Positions 24,445 to 35,398 are shown, counted from the first letter of the stretch. The stretch is DNA of 64,000 nucleotides from Limnohabitans planktonicus II-D5 (GCF_001270065.2 NZ_LFYT02000005.1:186001-250000), one strand, 5' to 3'. Notes: generated by a model from the sequence alone, not told the origin. Made by a program: numbers and translations.

Positions 24445-27400
24445 ATGACCGATCTTTCTGCCGAATTCAAAGCCCTGGCCGAATACCGCCCCACCAACAA
24501 GGTGCGTTTTGTCACCGCCGCTTCTCTGTTTGACGGCCACGATGCCGCCATCAACATCATGCGCCGCATCCTGCAAAGCATGGGCGCCGAAGTGATTCAC
24601 CTGGGCCACAACCGCTCGGTGGACGAGGTGGTGACCGCTGCCCTGCAAGAAGACGCCCAGGGCATCGCCATCAGCTCTTACCAGGGCGGGCACAACGAAT
24701 ACTTCAGCTACATGGTCGATCTGCTCAAGGCCCGGGGCGGCGAACACATCCAGGTGTTTGGCGGCGGCGGTGGCGTGATCGTGCCGACCGAAATCCGCGC
24801 TTTGGCCGACAAAGGCGTGCGCATTTTCAGCCCCGAAGACGGCCAGAAAATGGGCCTGGCCGGGATGATTGGCGAGATGGTCATGCGCTGCGACCAGGAC
24901 GTGAGCCCCTTGGCCCCCAAAACCGTGGACGCGATTCAGGGCCACGGCGAGATGAATTGGCGCGCCCTGGCACAACTGATCACCGCTTTAGAAAACGACA
25001 AAGCCGATGCCAGCGTGGTCCAAGCCGTGCGCGAACAAGCCGCGCAAAAGAAAGTGCCCGTGTTGGGCATCACCGGCACCGGCGGTGCGGGCAAGTCCTC
25101 GCTCACGGATGAATTGATCCGCCGCCTGCGCCTGGACCAGGGCGACGCGCTGCGCGTGGCCGTGATCTCCATCGACCCATCCCGCCGCAAGAGCGGTGGT
25201 GCACTGCTCGGCGACCGCATCCGCATGAACGCCATTTCACCCTGGTCCCAAGGCCCCCGCGTGTTCATGCGATCGCTGGCCACGCGTGACTTTGGCAGTG
25301 AAATTTCAGCCGCTCTGCCCGATGTGGTGGCAGCCTGCAAAGTCGCCGGTTTTGACGTGATCGTGGTCGAGACCTCCGGCATTGGCCAAGGCGACGCCGC
25401 CATCGTGCCGCATGTGGACGTGCCGATGTACGTGATGACGCCCGAGTTCGGCGCGGCCAGCCAGCTCGAAAAAATCGACATGCTGGACTTTGCCGAGTTC
25501 GTGGCGATCAACAAATTTGACCGCAAAGGCGCATCGGATGCCCTGCGCGATGTGGCCAAGCAGGTGCAGCGCAACAAGGAAGCCTGGACCGTGCCGACCG
25601 AGCAAATGCCCGTCTTTGGCACCATGGCCGCCCGCTTCAACGACGACGGCGTGACGGCGCTTTACCAAGCCCTCAAAGCCCGCTTGGCCGAGCTGGGCAT
25701 GAAGACCACCGAAGGCCGCTTGCCGGTGGTCAGCGTGCGCTACAGCACCCACCAGAACCCGGTGGTGCCGTCTTCCCGCACCCGTTACCTGGCCGAGATC
25801 AGCGACACCGTGCGTGGCTACAAAAAACGCGCCATCGACCAGTCGCGCCTGGCCCGTGAAATCCAGCAACTGCGTGCTGCGGCCCGCATGCTCGAAGTGG
25901 GCAAATCCGGTCGCGCCAAGGCCGCCGAAGCCGCCATCGACCTGGCCGTTGCCCGCGAGCAAACGCAAGACCCCCACGCCCGCAAACTGCTGGCCCAGTG
26001 GCCCGACATGCAAAAAGCCTATGCGGGTGAAGAATACGTGGTCAAGATCCGTGACAAAGAAATCCGCACGGCGCTGACCACCAAGAGTCTGAGCGGCACC
26101 ACCATCCGCAAGGTGGCCCTGCCCCGATACGAAGACGATGGCGAAGTGCTCAAGTGGTTGATGCTGGACAACGTGCCCGGCAGTTACCCCTACACCGCAG
26201 GCACCTTTGCCTTCAAGCGCGAAGGCGAAGACCCGACCCGCATGTTCGCCGGTGAAGGCGACCCCTTCCGCACCAACCGCCGCTTCAAGTTGGTGAGCGA
26301 AGGCCTGCCCGCCAAGCGCCTGTCCACCGCGTTTGACTCGGTCACGCTGTACGGCAACGACCCCGACCTGCGTCCGGACATCTACGGCAAGATCGGCAAT
26401 TCGGGCGTGAACGTGGCCACGCTCGACGACATGAAGGTGTTGTACTCGGGCTTTGACCTGTGCAACCCCACCACCTCGGTGTCGATGACCATCAACGGTC
26501 CCGCGCCGTCGATCCTGGCCATGTTCATGAACACGGCCATTGACCAAAATCTCGACAAGTTCAAGCTTGAGAACGGCCGCGAGCCCACCGAAACCGAAGC
26601 TGCCAAGATCCGCGAATGGGTACTGGCCAATGTGCGCGGCACGGTGCAGGCCGACATCCTGAAAGAAGACCAGGGCCAGAACACCTGCATCTTCTCGACC
26701 GAGTTTTCATTGAAAGTGATGGGCGACATCGCGCAGTATTTTGTGCACCACGACGTGCGCAATTTCTACTCCGTGTCCATCAGCGGTTACCACATCGCCG
26801 AAGCCGGGGCCAACCCGATCAGCCAGTTGGCCTTCACGCTCTCCAACGGTTTCACCTTTGTCGAAGCGTATTTGGCGCGTGGCATGCACATCGACGATTT
26901 CGCGCCCAATTTGTCGTTCTTCTTCAGCAACGGCATGGACCCCGAGTACACCGTCATGGGCCGTGTGGCACGCCGCATCTGGGCGGTGGCCATGAAAGAG
27001 AAATACGGCGCGAACGAACGCAGCCAAAAACTCAAGTACCACATCCAGACTTCGGGTCGCTCGCTGCACGCTCAAGAGATCCAGTTCAATGACATCCGCA
27101 CCACGCTGCAAGCGCTGATTGCGATCTACGACAACTGCAACAGCCTGCACACCAACGCGTTTGACGAAGCCATCACCACGCCCACCGAAGACTCGGTGCG
27201 CCGCGCCATGGCGATCCAGATGATCATCAACCGCGAGTGGGGCTTGGCCAAGAACGAAAATCCGAGCCAAGGTGCCTTCATCATCGAAGAGCTGACCGAG
27301 TTGCTGGAAGAAGCCGTGTTGGCCGAGTTTGAAAAGATCGCCGAGCGCGGCGGTGTGCTGGGCGCGATGGAAACCGGCTACCAGCGCGGCAAGATCCAAG

Positions 27401-27735
27401 ACGAGTCCATGCACTACGAGATGCTCAAGCACACCGGCGAGCTGCCCATCATCGGCGTCAACACCTTCCGCAACCCCAAAGGTGACGCGGTCATGGAAAC
27501 ACTGGAGCTGGCCCGCTCGACCGAGGAAGAAAAACAATCGCAACTCCAGCGCCTGCATGACTTCCACGCCCAACACGCCGCCGAATCGCCCGCCATGCTC
27601 AATCGTTTGCAGCAAACCGTGATCGACAACGGCAACGTGTTTGAGGTGCTGATGGACGCGGTGCGTGTGTGCTCGCTCGGTCAGATCACCAACGCCTTGT
27701 TTGAGGTGGGTGGGCAGTACCGACGCAATATGTGA
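24445..27735 (+). CDS. icmF: Fused isobutyryl-CoA mutase (IcmF)
   Basis: 1096 residues, the usual length of IcmF. Order: cobalamin-binding domain (about 20-150, with [14 protein letters not shown] and [11 protein letters not shown]), a MeaI/ArgK-like G-protein chaperone (P-loop [15 protein letters not shown] near 210; [19 protein letters not shown]), a linker, and the substrate-binding mutase barrel (about 560-1090, with [20 protein letters not shown]). It interconverts isobutyryl-CoA and n-butyryl-CoA, or pivalyl/isovaleryl-CoA in some strains, using adenosylcobalamin; the GTPase domain loads and protects the cofactor. An ACGT-type palindrome directly upstream suggests regulation by a branched-chain acyl-CoA regulator. 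Confidence 0.95.
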   Translation: MTDLSAEFKALAEYRPTNKVRFVTAASLFDGHDAAINIMRRILQSMGAEVIHLGHNRSVDEVVTAALQEDAQGIAISSYQGGHNEYFSYMVDLLKARGGEHIQVFGGGGGVIVPTEIRALADKGVRIFSPEDGQKMGLAGMIGEMVMRCDQDVSPLAPKTVDAIQGHGEMNWRALAQLITALENDKADASVVQAVREQAAQKKVPVLGITGTGGAGKSSLTDELIRRLRLDQGDALRVAVISIDPSRRKSGGALLGDRIRMNAISPWSQGPRVFMRSLATRDFGSEISAALPDVVAACKVAGFDVIVVETSGIGQGDAAIVPHVDVPMYVMTPEFGAASQLEKIDMLDFAEFVAINKFDRKGASDALRDVAKQVQRNKEAWTVPTEQMPVFGTMAARFNDDGVTALYQALKARLAELGMKTTEGRLPVVSVRYSTHQNPVVPSSRTRYLAEISDTVRGYKKRAIDQSRLAREIQQLRAAARMLEVGKSGRAKAAEAAIDLAVAREQTQDPHARKLLAQWPDMQKAYAGEEYVVKIRDKEIRTALTTKSLSGTTIRKVALPRYEDDGEVLKWLMLDNVPGSYPYTAGTFAFKREGEDPTRMFAGEGDPFRTNRRFKLVSEGLPAKRLSTAFDSVTLYGNDPDLRPDIYGKIGNSGVNVATLDDMKVLYSGFDLCNPTTSVSMTINGPAPSILAMFMNTAIDQNLDKFKLENGREPTETEAAKIREWVLANVRGTVQADILKEDQGQNTCIFSTEFSLKVMGDIAQYFVHHDVRNFYSVSISGYHIAEAGANPISQLAFTLSNGFTFVEAYLARGMHIDDFAPNLSFFFSNGMDPEYTVMGRVARRIWAVAMKEKYGANERSQKLKYHIQTSGRSLHAQEIQFNDIRTTLQALIAIYDNCNSLHTNAFDEAITTPTEDSVRRAMAIQMIINREWGLAKNENPSQGAFIIEELTELLEEAVLAEFEKIAERGGVLGAMETGYQRGKIQDESMHYEMLKHTGELPIIGVNTFRNPKGDAVMETLELARSTEEEKQSQLQRLHDFHAQHAAESPAMLNRLQQTVIDNGNVFEVLMDAVRVCSLGQITNALFEVGGQYRRNM

Positions 27736-27752
27736 TGAGGAATAAGCAAGCC

Positions 27753-28991
27753 ATGGTCCAACTTCACCGCATGCTGGCCATGGGCTTGCTGCTCTTTGTG
27801 GGATGTGCGCAGGCAGAAACACCCGCCTTTCTGGCGGAGCGGGAAAAAAACTTCCCTTCGCCCAGCGCCGCCAAGGATTACCAAACCTTTGCTCCGGTCA
27901 GGGTGGCCACGTTTTCCAATTGGGCCAAGTACTTCAGCTCATGCACCATTGAGCCGGGACCACACAGTCGCAGCTTGGCGCAAGGGCAGCTGCCCCGCCC
28001 GCTGAGTTATTCAAGGTTCCCTATTGGCGGGACCCGAACCCTGGATGACTTTGTCGATGCCTACCCGGTCACCTCCTTGATTGCAGCGCAAGCAGACAAG
28101 ATTTTGGAGGAGCGCTACCCGCGCATGCGCTTACCTTCAGACAAGTTTGCGTCTTTTTCAATGGCCAAATCCATCACCAGTTTGTTGGTAGGCATTGCAC
28201 TCGATGAAGGCAAGATCGCTTCATTGGACGACCCGGCCAGCAAGTATGTGCCCGCGATTGCAGACTCGGCTTATGGCGCGATCAGCCTTCGTCATCTGCT
28301 GCGCATGAGCTCAGGCATGAACTACAGCGAAAACTATTCCGGCCGCGATGACAATGCGCGCATGCAGGGTTATCTGGAGTCACAAGGCTCGATCGTTGCC
28401 ATCAATGTCTTCAAGGGCAAACCCTTTCACACGCCGGGCAGCAAATTCAACTATGCAGGCATCGAATCCATCGTACTGAATCAGGTGGTCGCTCACGCCA
28501 CAGGGCAGCCCATCTGCCAGTACATGCAGGAAAAAATTTGGGGCCCCATGGGTGCCCAAGACAGCGGAACATGGCAACTGGACGGCGCTGGTCAGGCCAT
28601 GGGCCAAATGGGCTTTGCGGCCACAGCCAGAGACTGGGTGCGCCTTGGACTGATGATCGTCAATGATGGCAAAGTCGGCGACAGGCAAGTCATCTCAAAG
28701 TCGTATCTGGATGAAGCCACGCGCATGAGCGCTCAACCCGAACACTTTCATAAAGGCAATGGGGTCAATCGTCTTTATGGCTATGGCTACCAATTCTGGC
28801 TGCTCGGCGAGAGCCAGCCGGTCATGCTGGGGGTTTTTGGTCAACACCTGTTCTTGGATCGCAGCCGCAAAGCCGTTCTTTTGATCACCAGCGCATGGCC
28901 CAGCACGCTCATGCCTCTTTATTCCATGAATTACAGCCGCTTGTTTGAAGCTTTTACCGACAGTCTGGATACGCCGCCCATCAAGCCTTGA
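27753..28991 (+). CDS. Serine hydrolase, beta-lactamase family (class C-like)
   Basis: 412 residues from the ATG at 27753. In-frame starts at 27732 and 27735 overlap the icmF stop; a GAGG box lies 12 bases before 27753. The N terminus is a signal peptide (MVQLHRMLAMGLLLFVGCAQ), cleaved after AQA or, less likely, lipidated at the cysteine. The SxxK nucleophile is in FASFSMAKSITSLL, and HLLRMSSGMNYSE and the late GYGYQFWLLG follow the usual layout. It is a periplasmic or outer-membrane esterase/peptidase-like enzyme of unknown substrate. It directly follows icmF and could be co-transcribed. A bidirectional terminator lies downstream. Confidence 0.85.
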   Translation: MVQLHRMLAMGLLLFVGCAQAETPAFLAEREKNFPSPSAAKDYQTFAPVRVATFSNWAKYFSSCTIEPGPHSRSLAQGQLPRPLSYSRFPIGGTRTLDDFVDAYPVTSLIAAQADKILEERYPRMRLPSDKFASFSMAKSITSLLVGIALDEGKIASLDDPASKYVPAIADSAYGAISLRHLLRMSSGMNYSENYSGRDDNARMQGYLESQGSIVAINVFKGKPFHTPGSKFNYAGIESIVLNQVVAHATGQPICQYMQEKIWGPMGAQDSGTWQLDGAGQAMGQMGFAATARDWVRLGLMIVNDGKVGDRQVISKSYLDEATRMSAQPEHFHKGNGVNRLYGYGYQFWLLGESQPVMLGVFGQHLFLDRSRKAVLLITSAWPSTLMPLYSMNYSRLFEAFTDSLDTPPIKP

Positions 28992-29110
28992 ACACACCCC
29001 AACAAGAGCCCAGTTTTCGCCCAAACTTATCGGACTGACCGTCTGACCTGCAAAACCAGGCCACATGGGTACACACAAGGCGGGCATGCCCAGTGTCACG
29101 CCACCCAAGA

Positions 29111-29138
29111 AAAAAGCCCCGCAGTGCCGGGGCTTTTT
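29111..29138. terminator. Bidirectional rho-independent terminator
   Basis: AAAAAGCCCCG and CGGGGCTTTTT pair perfectly around a short loop, with A and T runs on both sides. It sits between the convergent serine hydrolase and PhoX genes and can stop both transcripts. Confidence 0.92.
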
Positions 29139-29158
29139 GTGGGCTTCTGCAGGCTTAT

Positions 29159-31309
29159 TTAAACGGCGATGGTCCCGCCGTCTTTACGGGTCACCACAAA
29201 CGTGGCCGAGCGTGGGCGCTTGGTCGACGCCGCATGGGTCTGGGTATCCGGCCAAGCGCTGTTTGGATTTGCCAGCGTTCCATCTTCCCCTGGGTGCTGC
29301 ACGTTGCAAAACATGGTTTTGCCATCGGGCGTGACGACAACACCCGTGATCTCGCAATCCTTAGGTCCCACCAGGAAACGGCGCACTGTATTTTCTGTTG
29401 CGTTGGCACCTTTGATGGTCTGCGTACCACCCACTGCAATGGCTTTGCCACCGTCGCCCACTTTGCCAGGCACAGCAGCCAGCATCATGCAGTTGGTCAC
29501 ATCGGTGTAGGCGCCGTCATCGGTCTGGATCCAGAGCATGCCGCGGTGATCAAAGTACAAACCATCTGGGCTGGAGAAGTCGTTGACTGCTGTCAAACCT
29601 GACAGGTTGACATTGGCTGCGGCATCGTTTTCTGCGCCGAACAAATAGATGTCCCATGCAAATTTGGTGGCTGCCACGCTGCCAGCATCTTCTTTCCAAC
29701 GAATGATGTGTCCATTGGGGTTGCTTTTGTTGCCTTCGCCATCGTCATAAAAACGTGGGTTAGCCGCATCGGGCTTGGCTTGGCGACCGGTGAGTGCAGC
29801 CGTGGAGGCTGGATCGACGCGATTGGATGAGTTGTTGTTCGTGAGGGTCATGTAGACCTCACCGTTCAATGGGTTCACAGCACCCCACTCAGGACGGTCC
29901 ATCTTGGTGGCGCCCAGGCTATCGGCTGCCAAGCGGGTATTGATCACCACATCACCCTGATTGGCGAAAGCGAACAAGGCATTGTTGGCGTCCAAGCCGT
30001 TTTTACCGAAAGTCAGTTCCAACCAAGTGCCTGTGCCGTCGGCGCTGAACTTGGCCACATACAAAGTGCCTTCGTCCAAGTACTTGGCACCTGCCGCCAA
30101 ACCCCCATTGACATCCTTGGGGTCCCACAAAGCCTTGGAGACAAACTTGTAGATGTATTCGTTGCGAGCGTCATCGCCTTGGTACATCACGATGGGCTGC
30201 CCCACAACGGCGGGGGCTGGCCATGCGCCTTCGTGGTTGAAGCGGCCCAGGGCCGTGCGCTTGGCAGGGACAGAAGTGTTGTTGAACGGATCGATTTCGA
30301 CCACCCAACCAAAGTTGTTGGCCGTGTTGCGGTAATCATCCGCTGCCGTCGCGCCGACGACAGAAGAGGTCCAACGGGCAAACAAGTCATCCGTACCGGG
30401 AGTGTCCCAACCATAGGGGTTTTTGCGGTTTTCCGTCAAGCCATACCGGTTCAAAGAAGCCACATCTTTGGCTACGCGTTTGGCGTTATCGCCTGCAGCA
30501 CGGCCCACCACGTTCAACCAATTCTCCTCGCAGGTCAAGTAAGTGCCCCAAGGGGTGTAGCCATTGGCGCAGTTGTTGTTGGTACCACGTGTCTTGGTGC
30601 CATCAGCAGAAAATTTGGTTTTGAGCCACTCATTGCCCTTGGCTGGACCAGAGAAAGTCATTTCAGTGGCCGAAGTGATGCGGCGGTTGAATTTGGAGCC
30701 ACGCACCATGGTCATGTCGTTGCCGGTGCTGCGCTTGACTTCTGCAACGCTCACGCCGTGGGCGTAGATTTCTTTTTCCACTTCGCTGGCCACGCGGGCA
30801 GCACCCGCTGTTCGGCCGGCGGGGTGCATCACGTAAGGCGAGACCACATATTCGTGGTTCACACACAGCAAACCACGGTCGGAGCGGTTGGCATCGTATT
30901 TGCCGTCTTCGGTCAGGCCGAAGTAATACATGCCGTCGTGGCCATCGCCGATGCGGCGGTTGTAGGAGTCGGCCGTCTCAGAGCCATTGTTTTGCCAAGA
31001 TGAGTCGGCATAGTGCATGGGGTCACCCAGGGCATGCAGGATGCTCACTTGGTAGCCTTCAGGTACCGTGACCACGTCATTTTTGTTCTTGGCGACAGCG
31101 GCAAACCCCAGCGCCAAAGGAGTTACGGGTGAAGATGAATCACCCCCGCAAGCGCTCAGACCCAGACCACCCAGCAAAGCCGTGGCGGTGACACCCACGC
31201 CGCCCTTGAGCGTTTGGCGGCGGCTCAAACGGATCGCCAGCAAGTCATTCATGTGCAAGTTGGGCGATGGGTTGACGATCGCGTTGTCGTCGTATTCATT
31301 GTGCTGCAA
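29159..31309 (-). CDS. PhoX-family phosphatase (Tat-exported)
   Basis: 716 residues. Near residue 30 is a twin-arginine signal (SRRQTLKGGVGVTA, then a hydrophobic stretch ending GLSACGG), so it is exported folded. The body matches the PhoX (DUF839) beta-propeller: GLLCVNHEYVVSPYVMHPAG, TYLTCEENWLN, NHEGAWPAP, SSPDGLYFDHRGMLWIQTDD and NVQHPGE. PhoX alkaline phosphatases use iron and calcium to release phosphate from organic esters in the periplasm. Genes of this type are usually under PhoB; only a single poor half-site is visible upstream. Confidence 0.92.
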   Translation of the reverse strand: MQHNEYDDNAIVNPSPNLHMNDLLAIRLSRRQTLKGGVGVTATALLGGLGLSACGGDSSSPVTPLALGFAAVAKNKNDVVTVPEGYQVSILHALGDPMHYADSSWQNNGSETADSYNRRIGDGHDGMYYFGLTEDGKYDANRSDRGLLCVNHEYVVSPYVMHPAGRTAGAARVASEVEKEIYAHGVSVAEVKRSTGNDMTMVRGSKFNRRITSATEMTFSGPAKGNEWLKTKFSADGTKTRGTNNNCANGYTPWGTYLTCEENWLNVVGRAAGDNAKRVAKDVASLNRYGLTENRKNPYGWDTPGTDDLFARWTSSVVGATAADDYRNTANNFGWVVEIDPFNNTSVPAKRTALGRFNHEGAWPAPAVVGQPIVMYQGDDARNEYIYKFVSKALWDPKDVNGGLAAGAKYLDEGTLYVAKFSADGTGTWLELTFGKNGLDANNALFAFANQGDVVINTRLAADSLGATKMDRPEWGAVNPLNGEVYMTLTNNNSSNRVDPASTAALTGRQAKPDAANPRFYDDGEGNKSNPNGHIIRWKEDAGSVAATKFAWDIYLFGAENDAAANVNLSGLTAVNDFSSPDGLYFDHRGMLWIQTDDGAYTDVTNCMMLAAVPGKVGDGGKAIAVGGTQTIKGANATENTVRRFLVGPKDCEITGVVVTPDGKTMFCNVQHPGEDGTLANPNSAWPDTQTHAASTKRPRSATFVVTRKDGGTIAV

Positions 31310-31616
31310 AGCATTCTCCGAGTTGTTGAAGTCGTTTAATGTCTCAGCACTTAGTTACAGATTTATTAAATAAAGACCACCTAATAACAATTAAATTTAT
31401 ACGTTTACGGGTATTGACCGCAAAACATGGCTGCAGAAAAGTTCTCGAGTTTCCATCGCGTCACCAGAAGTCTTTGACCCTGTCAAAGCGACTGCACACC
31501 TCCCATGCAGGCGCTGCGCCCTGCGCGCAATGGGCGTGGCACTCGCCCTGATCACGCATCGTGCCCAAGCGTGCATGCTCCCTCGACGAATCCCCACAGC
31601 TGTGGGAAGGTGGCCG
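31310..31616. other. Intergenic region upstream of phoX-like gene
   Basis: About 300 bases with no convincing gene. The half nearest the PhoX start is AT-rich (31330-31420) and presumably holds its promoter. The other half, toward the M48 gene, is GC-rich and without recognisable signals. Confidence 0.4.
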
Positions 31617-32621
31617 TCAACAGGCCGATGCGCGACTGAATTGGCGGATGCGTTCAGCGGTGCCCGGGTGGCTGTCCAGCATACCGGTCTCGCCGGGGCG
31701 CTTGTCCAAGCGTTGCAGGATGTCGGCAAAGCGTTGGGGCGACACGCAGACGCTTTGCAGCCAATGCAAGGCGAAGTCATCGGCTTCACGCTCCATGCTC
31801 CGTGAATAGCCAGTTTGCAGCAGCAAAGCAGGCAAACCCGCAGCCATATCGGACACGCTGCTCACATCACCGGTAATGGCCACCAAAATCAAACCGGCAC
31901 CCAGCGACTGAAGCGACAAGCGCAAACCATGCCGTTCATGAACATGGCCCAACTCATGCGCCAGCACGGCCAGGGTTTCTTCGTCGTGCCCGGCCAGCAA
32001 GACCAGCTCATCCGTGACCACCACTGTCCCGCCGGGCAGCGCCATGGCATTGGCTCCGATGCGTTTGCCTTGTCGAAACAAGAGCTTGTAAGGTGGGCAA
32101 CTTGTGCGCGCGCACAAGTCCTGCAACTGCTGCGCCAAGGCCTGCTGCCGCTGCTCAGGCAATTTGGAGGGGGCCAGCATCACGCCATCCAGCACTTGCA
32201 GGGTTTGGTCTGCGACGATCTGCACCAGCGCATCCGGCAAGACAGCGGCAACGACCTTGGCAGCTGCTGGCACGCCCCAGCGCAAGCCTGAAAACACCAA
32301 GGCACAGGCCACCAGCAAAGCCCCCAGTGCATAGAGCATGCGCCCTTCCAGCACCCGCGCCCAGCGCTCCAGACCCACGCCACCAGCCTGCGCCCAGTGC
32401 GTCCCCAAGGAACGGTCGTGCACGCGAAAAAAACCGCCGTCGCTCAGATGAACGAGGGCATGGGTCTGCCCCACAGCAGGGTCCCAGCGCAACTTCTCCA
32501 GCGGGGCTGACCCGGCCATGGCGTCGGAAGACCAATGCAGCTGACCCTGGCTGATCGTCAGCTGCACCACATGGCCGCGAGCACTGAGGCCATCAAAATA
32601 ATCAGCCTCAAAGACACTCAC
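31617..32621 (-). CDS. M48-family membrane metalloprotease
   Basis: 334 residues. The zinc motif is VLAHELGHVHERHG (HExxH), with a third ligand glutamate likely in SMEREADDFAL. A membrane helix lies in LYALGALLVACALVFSGLRW (about residues 95-115), and the catalytic part follows. The N-terminal 90 residues form a small soluble domain (LTISQGQLHWSSDAM). The HtpX/Oma1-like group is involved in membrane protein quality control. The gene overlaps the upstream YjgN-like gene by 4 bases, so the two are translationally coupled; this pairing recurs in betaproteobacteria. Confidence 0.92.
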   Translation of the reverse strand: MSVFEADYFDGLSARGHVVQLTISQGQLHWSSDAMAGSAPLEKLRWDPAVGQTHALVHLSDGGFFRVHDRSLGTHWAQAGGVGLERWARVLEGRMLYALGALLVACALVFSGLRWGVPAAAKVVAAVLPDALVQIVADQTLQVLDGVMLAPSKLPEQRQQALAQQLQDLCARTSCPPYKLLFRQGKRIGANAMALPGGTVVVTDELVLLAGHDEETLAVLAHELGHVHERHGLRLSLQSLGAGLILVAITGDVSSVSDMAAGLPALLLQTGYSRSMEREADDFALHWLQSVCVSPQRFADILQRLDKRPGETGMLDSHPGTAERIRQFSRASAC

Positions 32622-33688
32622 AGGAAACCCGTGCCAACAGCCAATGCATCGGCCATCTCAGACCCTGTTGCCCCCGGGGCTTGCAGTCGCGAGCCGGTGA
32701 AGATGTCCAAGGCTTGGGCTGATTGCACCGTCAACTGCGCTGCGCGGTAGCGGGCCAGACGAACCCGCGCCCAAGGGTAAAAAAGTCCCAAGGTGATGGC
32801 CATGAGGAACACGTTGGAGACAAAAATCCAGATCAGGCTGCGTGCGCGCAAACGGCTTTCAAAACCCACCGCACCCAATGAACTGGGGTTGAAATACAGA
32901 TTGCCGATGCGGGCCATGACATAGCCGCCAATCATCAGCATGGCGCCGTAGAACAGCACCACCGCCACACCCACCAGACTGGCGCCCAGCACAGGGTTGG
33001 AAACCACGCTCCAGGCGCCCACACCGATTAAGGCCACAGGCACCAACAGCATGGCCAGCGCGATCAGATAAACGCGCCAGAACTGTTTGTGCTGCCCCTG
33101 GTACTGGGCGGCCGTATCACCAAAGCGGGTGTGTGCAATCACAAATCGGACCTGGCGATAGCTCATGTAGGGCAGGATCAGGCCGAGCGTGAAGGGCAGC
33201 AGCAGTGGCAGCAACACATACACCATGGCCGCCTCTTTCACGCCGCCCGTGAAATCAAAACGAATGCCTCGATAAGCACTCATGCGGGCATTGAAACGCA
33301 AACCGGCCACCACCAGCCAAGGTGTCGCTATGAACAGCGCCACCATGATCGCCACAGCCAAGGCAGGCATGAAATGGCTGGACAGGGCGTAAACCACCAT
33401 GACGGCCAAGGCGATCAAACGCCCCTTGAGCAACTGCATGGGGGTGGCCAGATAGGTGAAAGGCTGCCCATCCAGCACGGTGTGACCATAAAACCAGCGC
33501 TGGGTGCGCACTTTGGCCCATGCCGAATAGATGCCCACGGTCACGATGCTCAACAGGATGTTGACAATCCAGATTTTGAAATATTCGCTGCCGCGACCGG
33601 TGAAACTCAATGGATACGATTTGCTGTCTGACACAAAAACCCCCGCATTGCGCAATGTGAATGATGAAGGATGGCGATTGTGCGTCAT
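32618..33688 (-). CDS. YjgN-family membrane protein (DUF898)
   Basis: 356 residues from the ATG at 33688; the frame is open far upstream, but that part is antisense to the AMP nucleosidase gene. The N-terminal block YPLSFTGRGSEYFKIWIVNI and the repeated TVGIYSAWAKVRTQRWFY / ITLGLFYPWARVRLARYRAA pattern are signatures of DUF898. About eight to ten hydrophobic segments are predicted. The function of the family is not established. It is coupled to the M48 protease gene. Confidence 0.88.
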   Translation of the reverse strand: MTHNRHPSSFTLRNAGVFVSDSKSYPLSFTGRGSEYFKIWIVNILLSIVTVGIYSAWAKVRTQRWFYGHTVLDGQPFTYLATPMQLLKGRLIALAVMVVYALSSHFMPALAVAIMVALFIATPWLVVAGLRFNARMSAYRGIRFDFTGGVKEAAMVYVLLPLLLPFTLGLILPYMSYRQVRFVIAHTRFGDTAAQYQGQHKQFWRVYLIALAMLLVPVALIGVGAWSVVSNPVLGASLVGVAVVLFYGAMLMIGGYVMARIGNLYFNPSSLGAVGFESRLRARSLIWIFVSNVFLMAITLGLFYPWARVRLARYRAAQLTVQSAQALDIFTGSRLQAPGATGSEMADALAVGTGFL

Positions 33689-33799
33689 AAAAATGCATTC
33701 TTTAATGCTCATTCCAAGAAATACGCTTGGTATGTGGACCTGCGAGGAAGCGACAGTGCCGTCACAGGCCCAGTCCCCAAGCCCGGGCACAATGGCTGC

Positions 33800-35296
33800 A
33801 TGCAAAGACCTATTCCATTCATCGCCCCCGAAGTGTTTGACAGCGCCGATGCCGCCCTGAAGCGGGTGCAGGCCATCTACGAACAAAGCCTGAGTCACCT
33901 GCGCGACGCCATGCGCCGTTATGTGGCGGGCGAGCCCATGATCGACAAAGTGCGGGCTTGCTACCCCTTTGTGCGGCTGCAGACCACCACCGGATGGACG
34001 CCCCCCAAGAGCCTGGAAACCGAATGGCTGAGTTACGGCTTTGTGGCCACCGCCGGACGCTACGAAACCACACTCACACGCCCCGACCTGTTTGCGGTGT
34101 ATCTGCGCCAGCAGTTTGCACTGCTGCTGGCCAACCATGACGTGGCGCTGGAGGTGGGCACCAGCCTGTTGCCCATACCGGTGCATTTTTCCTTCGCCGA
34201 AAACGACCACATCGAAGGCGTGATGAGCACCGAGCGCCGCGCCCAGATGCGCGAGGTGTTTGACCTGCCCGACCTGACTGCCATGGACGACGGCATTGCC
34301 AACGGCACCTACGAGCCAGCGCCGGGTCAGCCTGCGCCGCTGTCGCTGTTCACCGCGCCACGCATCGACTACTCGCTGCACCGACTGCGCCACTACTGCG
34401 GCACGAACCCGGTGCATTTCCAGAACTTTGTGCTGTTCACCAATTACCAGTTCTATATTGACGAATTCATTGCGCTGGGCCGCGCCGAGATGGCCAAAGC
34501 CGACAGCCCCTATGTGGCCTTTGTGGAGCCTGGCAACGTGGTCACGCGCCGCGTGGGCCTGAGTGCTCAGCCCGAGGATGCGCTGGGCACGGCCCCGCCA
34601 CGTCTGCCGCAAATGCCCGGCTACCACCTGGTGCGCGAAGACCACAGCGGCATCACCATGGTCAACATCGGCGTGGGTCCGGCCAATGCGAAGACCATCA
34701 CCGACCACATCGCGGTGCTGCGCCCCCACACCTGGCTGATGCTGGGCCACTGCGCGGGCCTGCGCACCACGCAGCAGCTGGGCGACTATGTGCTGGCACA
34801 CGCCTATGTGCGCGAGGACCATGTGCTTGACGAAGAACTCCCCCTGTGGGTGCCGATTCCGGCGCTGGCCGAGATCCAGGTGGCACTTGAACGTGCGGTT
34901 TCCGAAGTCACAGGTTGTCATGGTGCGGACCTCAAACGCCTCATGCGCACCGGTACCGTGGCCAGCACCGACAACCGCAACTGGGAACTGCTGCCCGACA
35001 ACACCCCACAGCGGCGCTTTAGCCAAAGCCGCGCCGTCGCGCTCGACATGGAAAGCGCCACCATTGCCGCCAACGGCTTTCGCTTTCGCGTGCCCTATGG
35101 CACCTTGCTGTGCGTGAGCGACAAGCCGCTGCACGGCGAGATCAAGCTGCCTGGCATGGCCAACCACTTTTACCGAGAACGGGTCAACCAGCACCTGCAG
35201 ATCGGCATCCGGGCCCTGGAGTTGCTGCGCGCCGCAGGCCCTGCCCAGCTGCACAGCCGCAAACTGCGCAGCTTTGCCGAGGTGGCTTTCCAGTAA
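33800..35296 (+). CDS. amn: AMP nucleosidase
   Basis: 498 residues from the ATG at 33800, close to the length of the E. coli enzyme; the frame is open to 33671. The enzyme splits AMP to adenine and ribose 5-phosphate and adjusts the adenylate pool. The N-terminal regulatory domain includes LTRPDLFAVYLRQQFALLL and GTSLLPIPVHFSFAEND. The C-terminal nucleoside-phosphorylase fold includes MLGHCAGLRTTQQLGDYVLA, AHAYVREDHVLDEELPLWVP and ALDMESATIAANGFRFRVPY with the catalytic aspartate/glutamate region. Confidence 0.95.
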   Translation: MQRPIPFIAPEVFDSADAALKRVQAIYEQSLSHLRDAMRRYVAGEPMIDKVRACYPFVRLQTTTGWTPPKSLETEWLSYGFVATAGRYETTLTRPDLFAVYLRQQFALLLANHDVALEVGTSLLPIPVHFSFAENDHIEGVMSTERRAQMREVFDLPDLTAMDDGIANGTYEPAPGQPAPLSLFTAPRIDYSLHRLRHYCGTNPVHFQNFVLFTNYQFYIDEFIALGRAEMAKADSPYVAFVEPGNVVTRRVGLSAQPEDALGTAPPRLPQMPGYHLVREDHSGITMVNIGVGPANAKTITDHIAVLRPHTWLMLGHCAGLRTTQQLGDYVLAHAYVREDHVLDEELPLWVPIPALAEIQVALERAVSEVTGCHGADLKRLMRTGTVASTDNRNWELLPDNTPQRRFSQSRAVALDMESATIAANGFRFRVPYGTLLCVSDKPLHGEIKLPGMANHFYRERVNQHLQIGIRALELLRAAGPAQLHSRKLRSFAEVAFQ

Positions 35297-35332
35297 GCCT
35301 GGCTCACAGCTGAGCAGCTTGCAAGCGCACAT

Positions 35333-35358
35333 GTCGGACTCTGCCAGTGCCGACCTGC
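35333..35358. repeat. Isolated REP hairpin, class A
   Basis: GTCGG, ACTC, TGC loop, CAGT, one unpaired base, CCGAC, then CTGC. One arm base is changed relative to the array consensus, and the flank reads GCAG rather than GTAG. It lies 37 bases after the amn stop codon. Confidence 0.6.
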
Positions 35359-35398
35359 GGGAAACTACAGGCATCACCGGTTAACACACGCAATTTCC

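Noticed and set aside
31310..31400. PhoB box upstream of phoX
   Set aside because: Only one CTGTAAC-like half-site could be found; no properly spaced second repeat.
33689..35377. Upstream extension of the YjgN-type frame
   Set aside because: It lies antisense over the AMP nucleosidase gene; the family N terminus begins at 33688.
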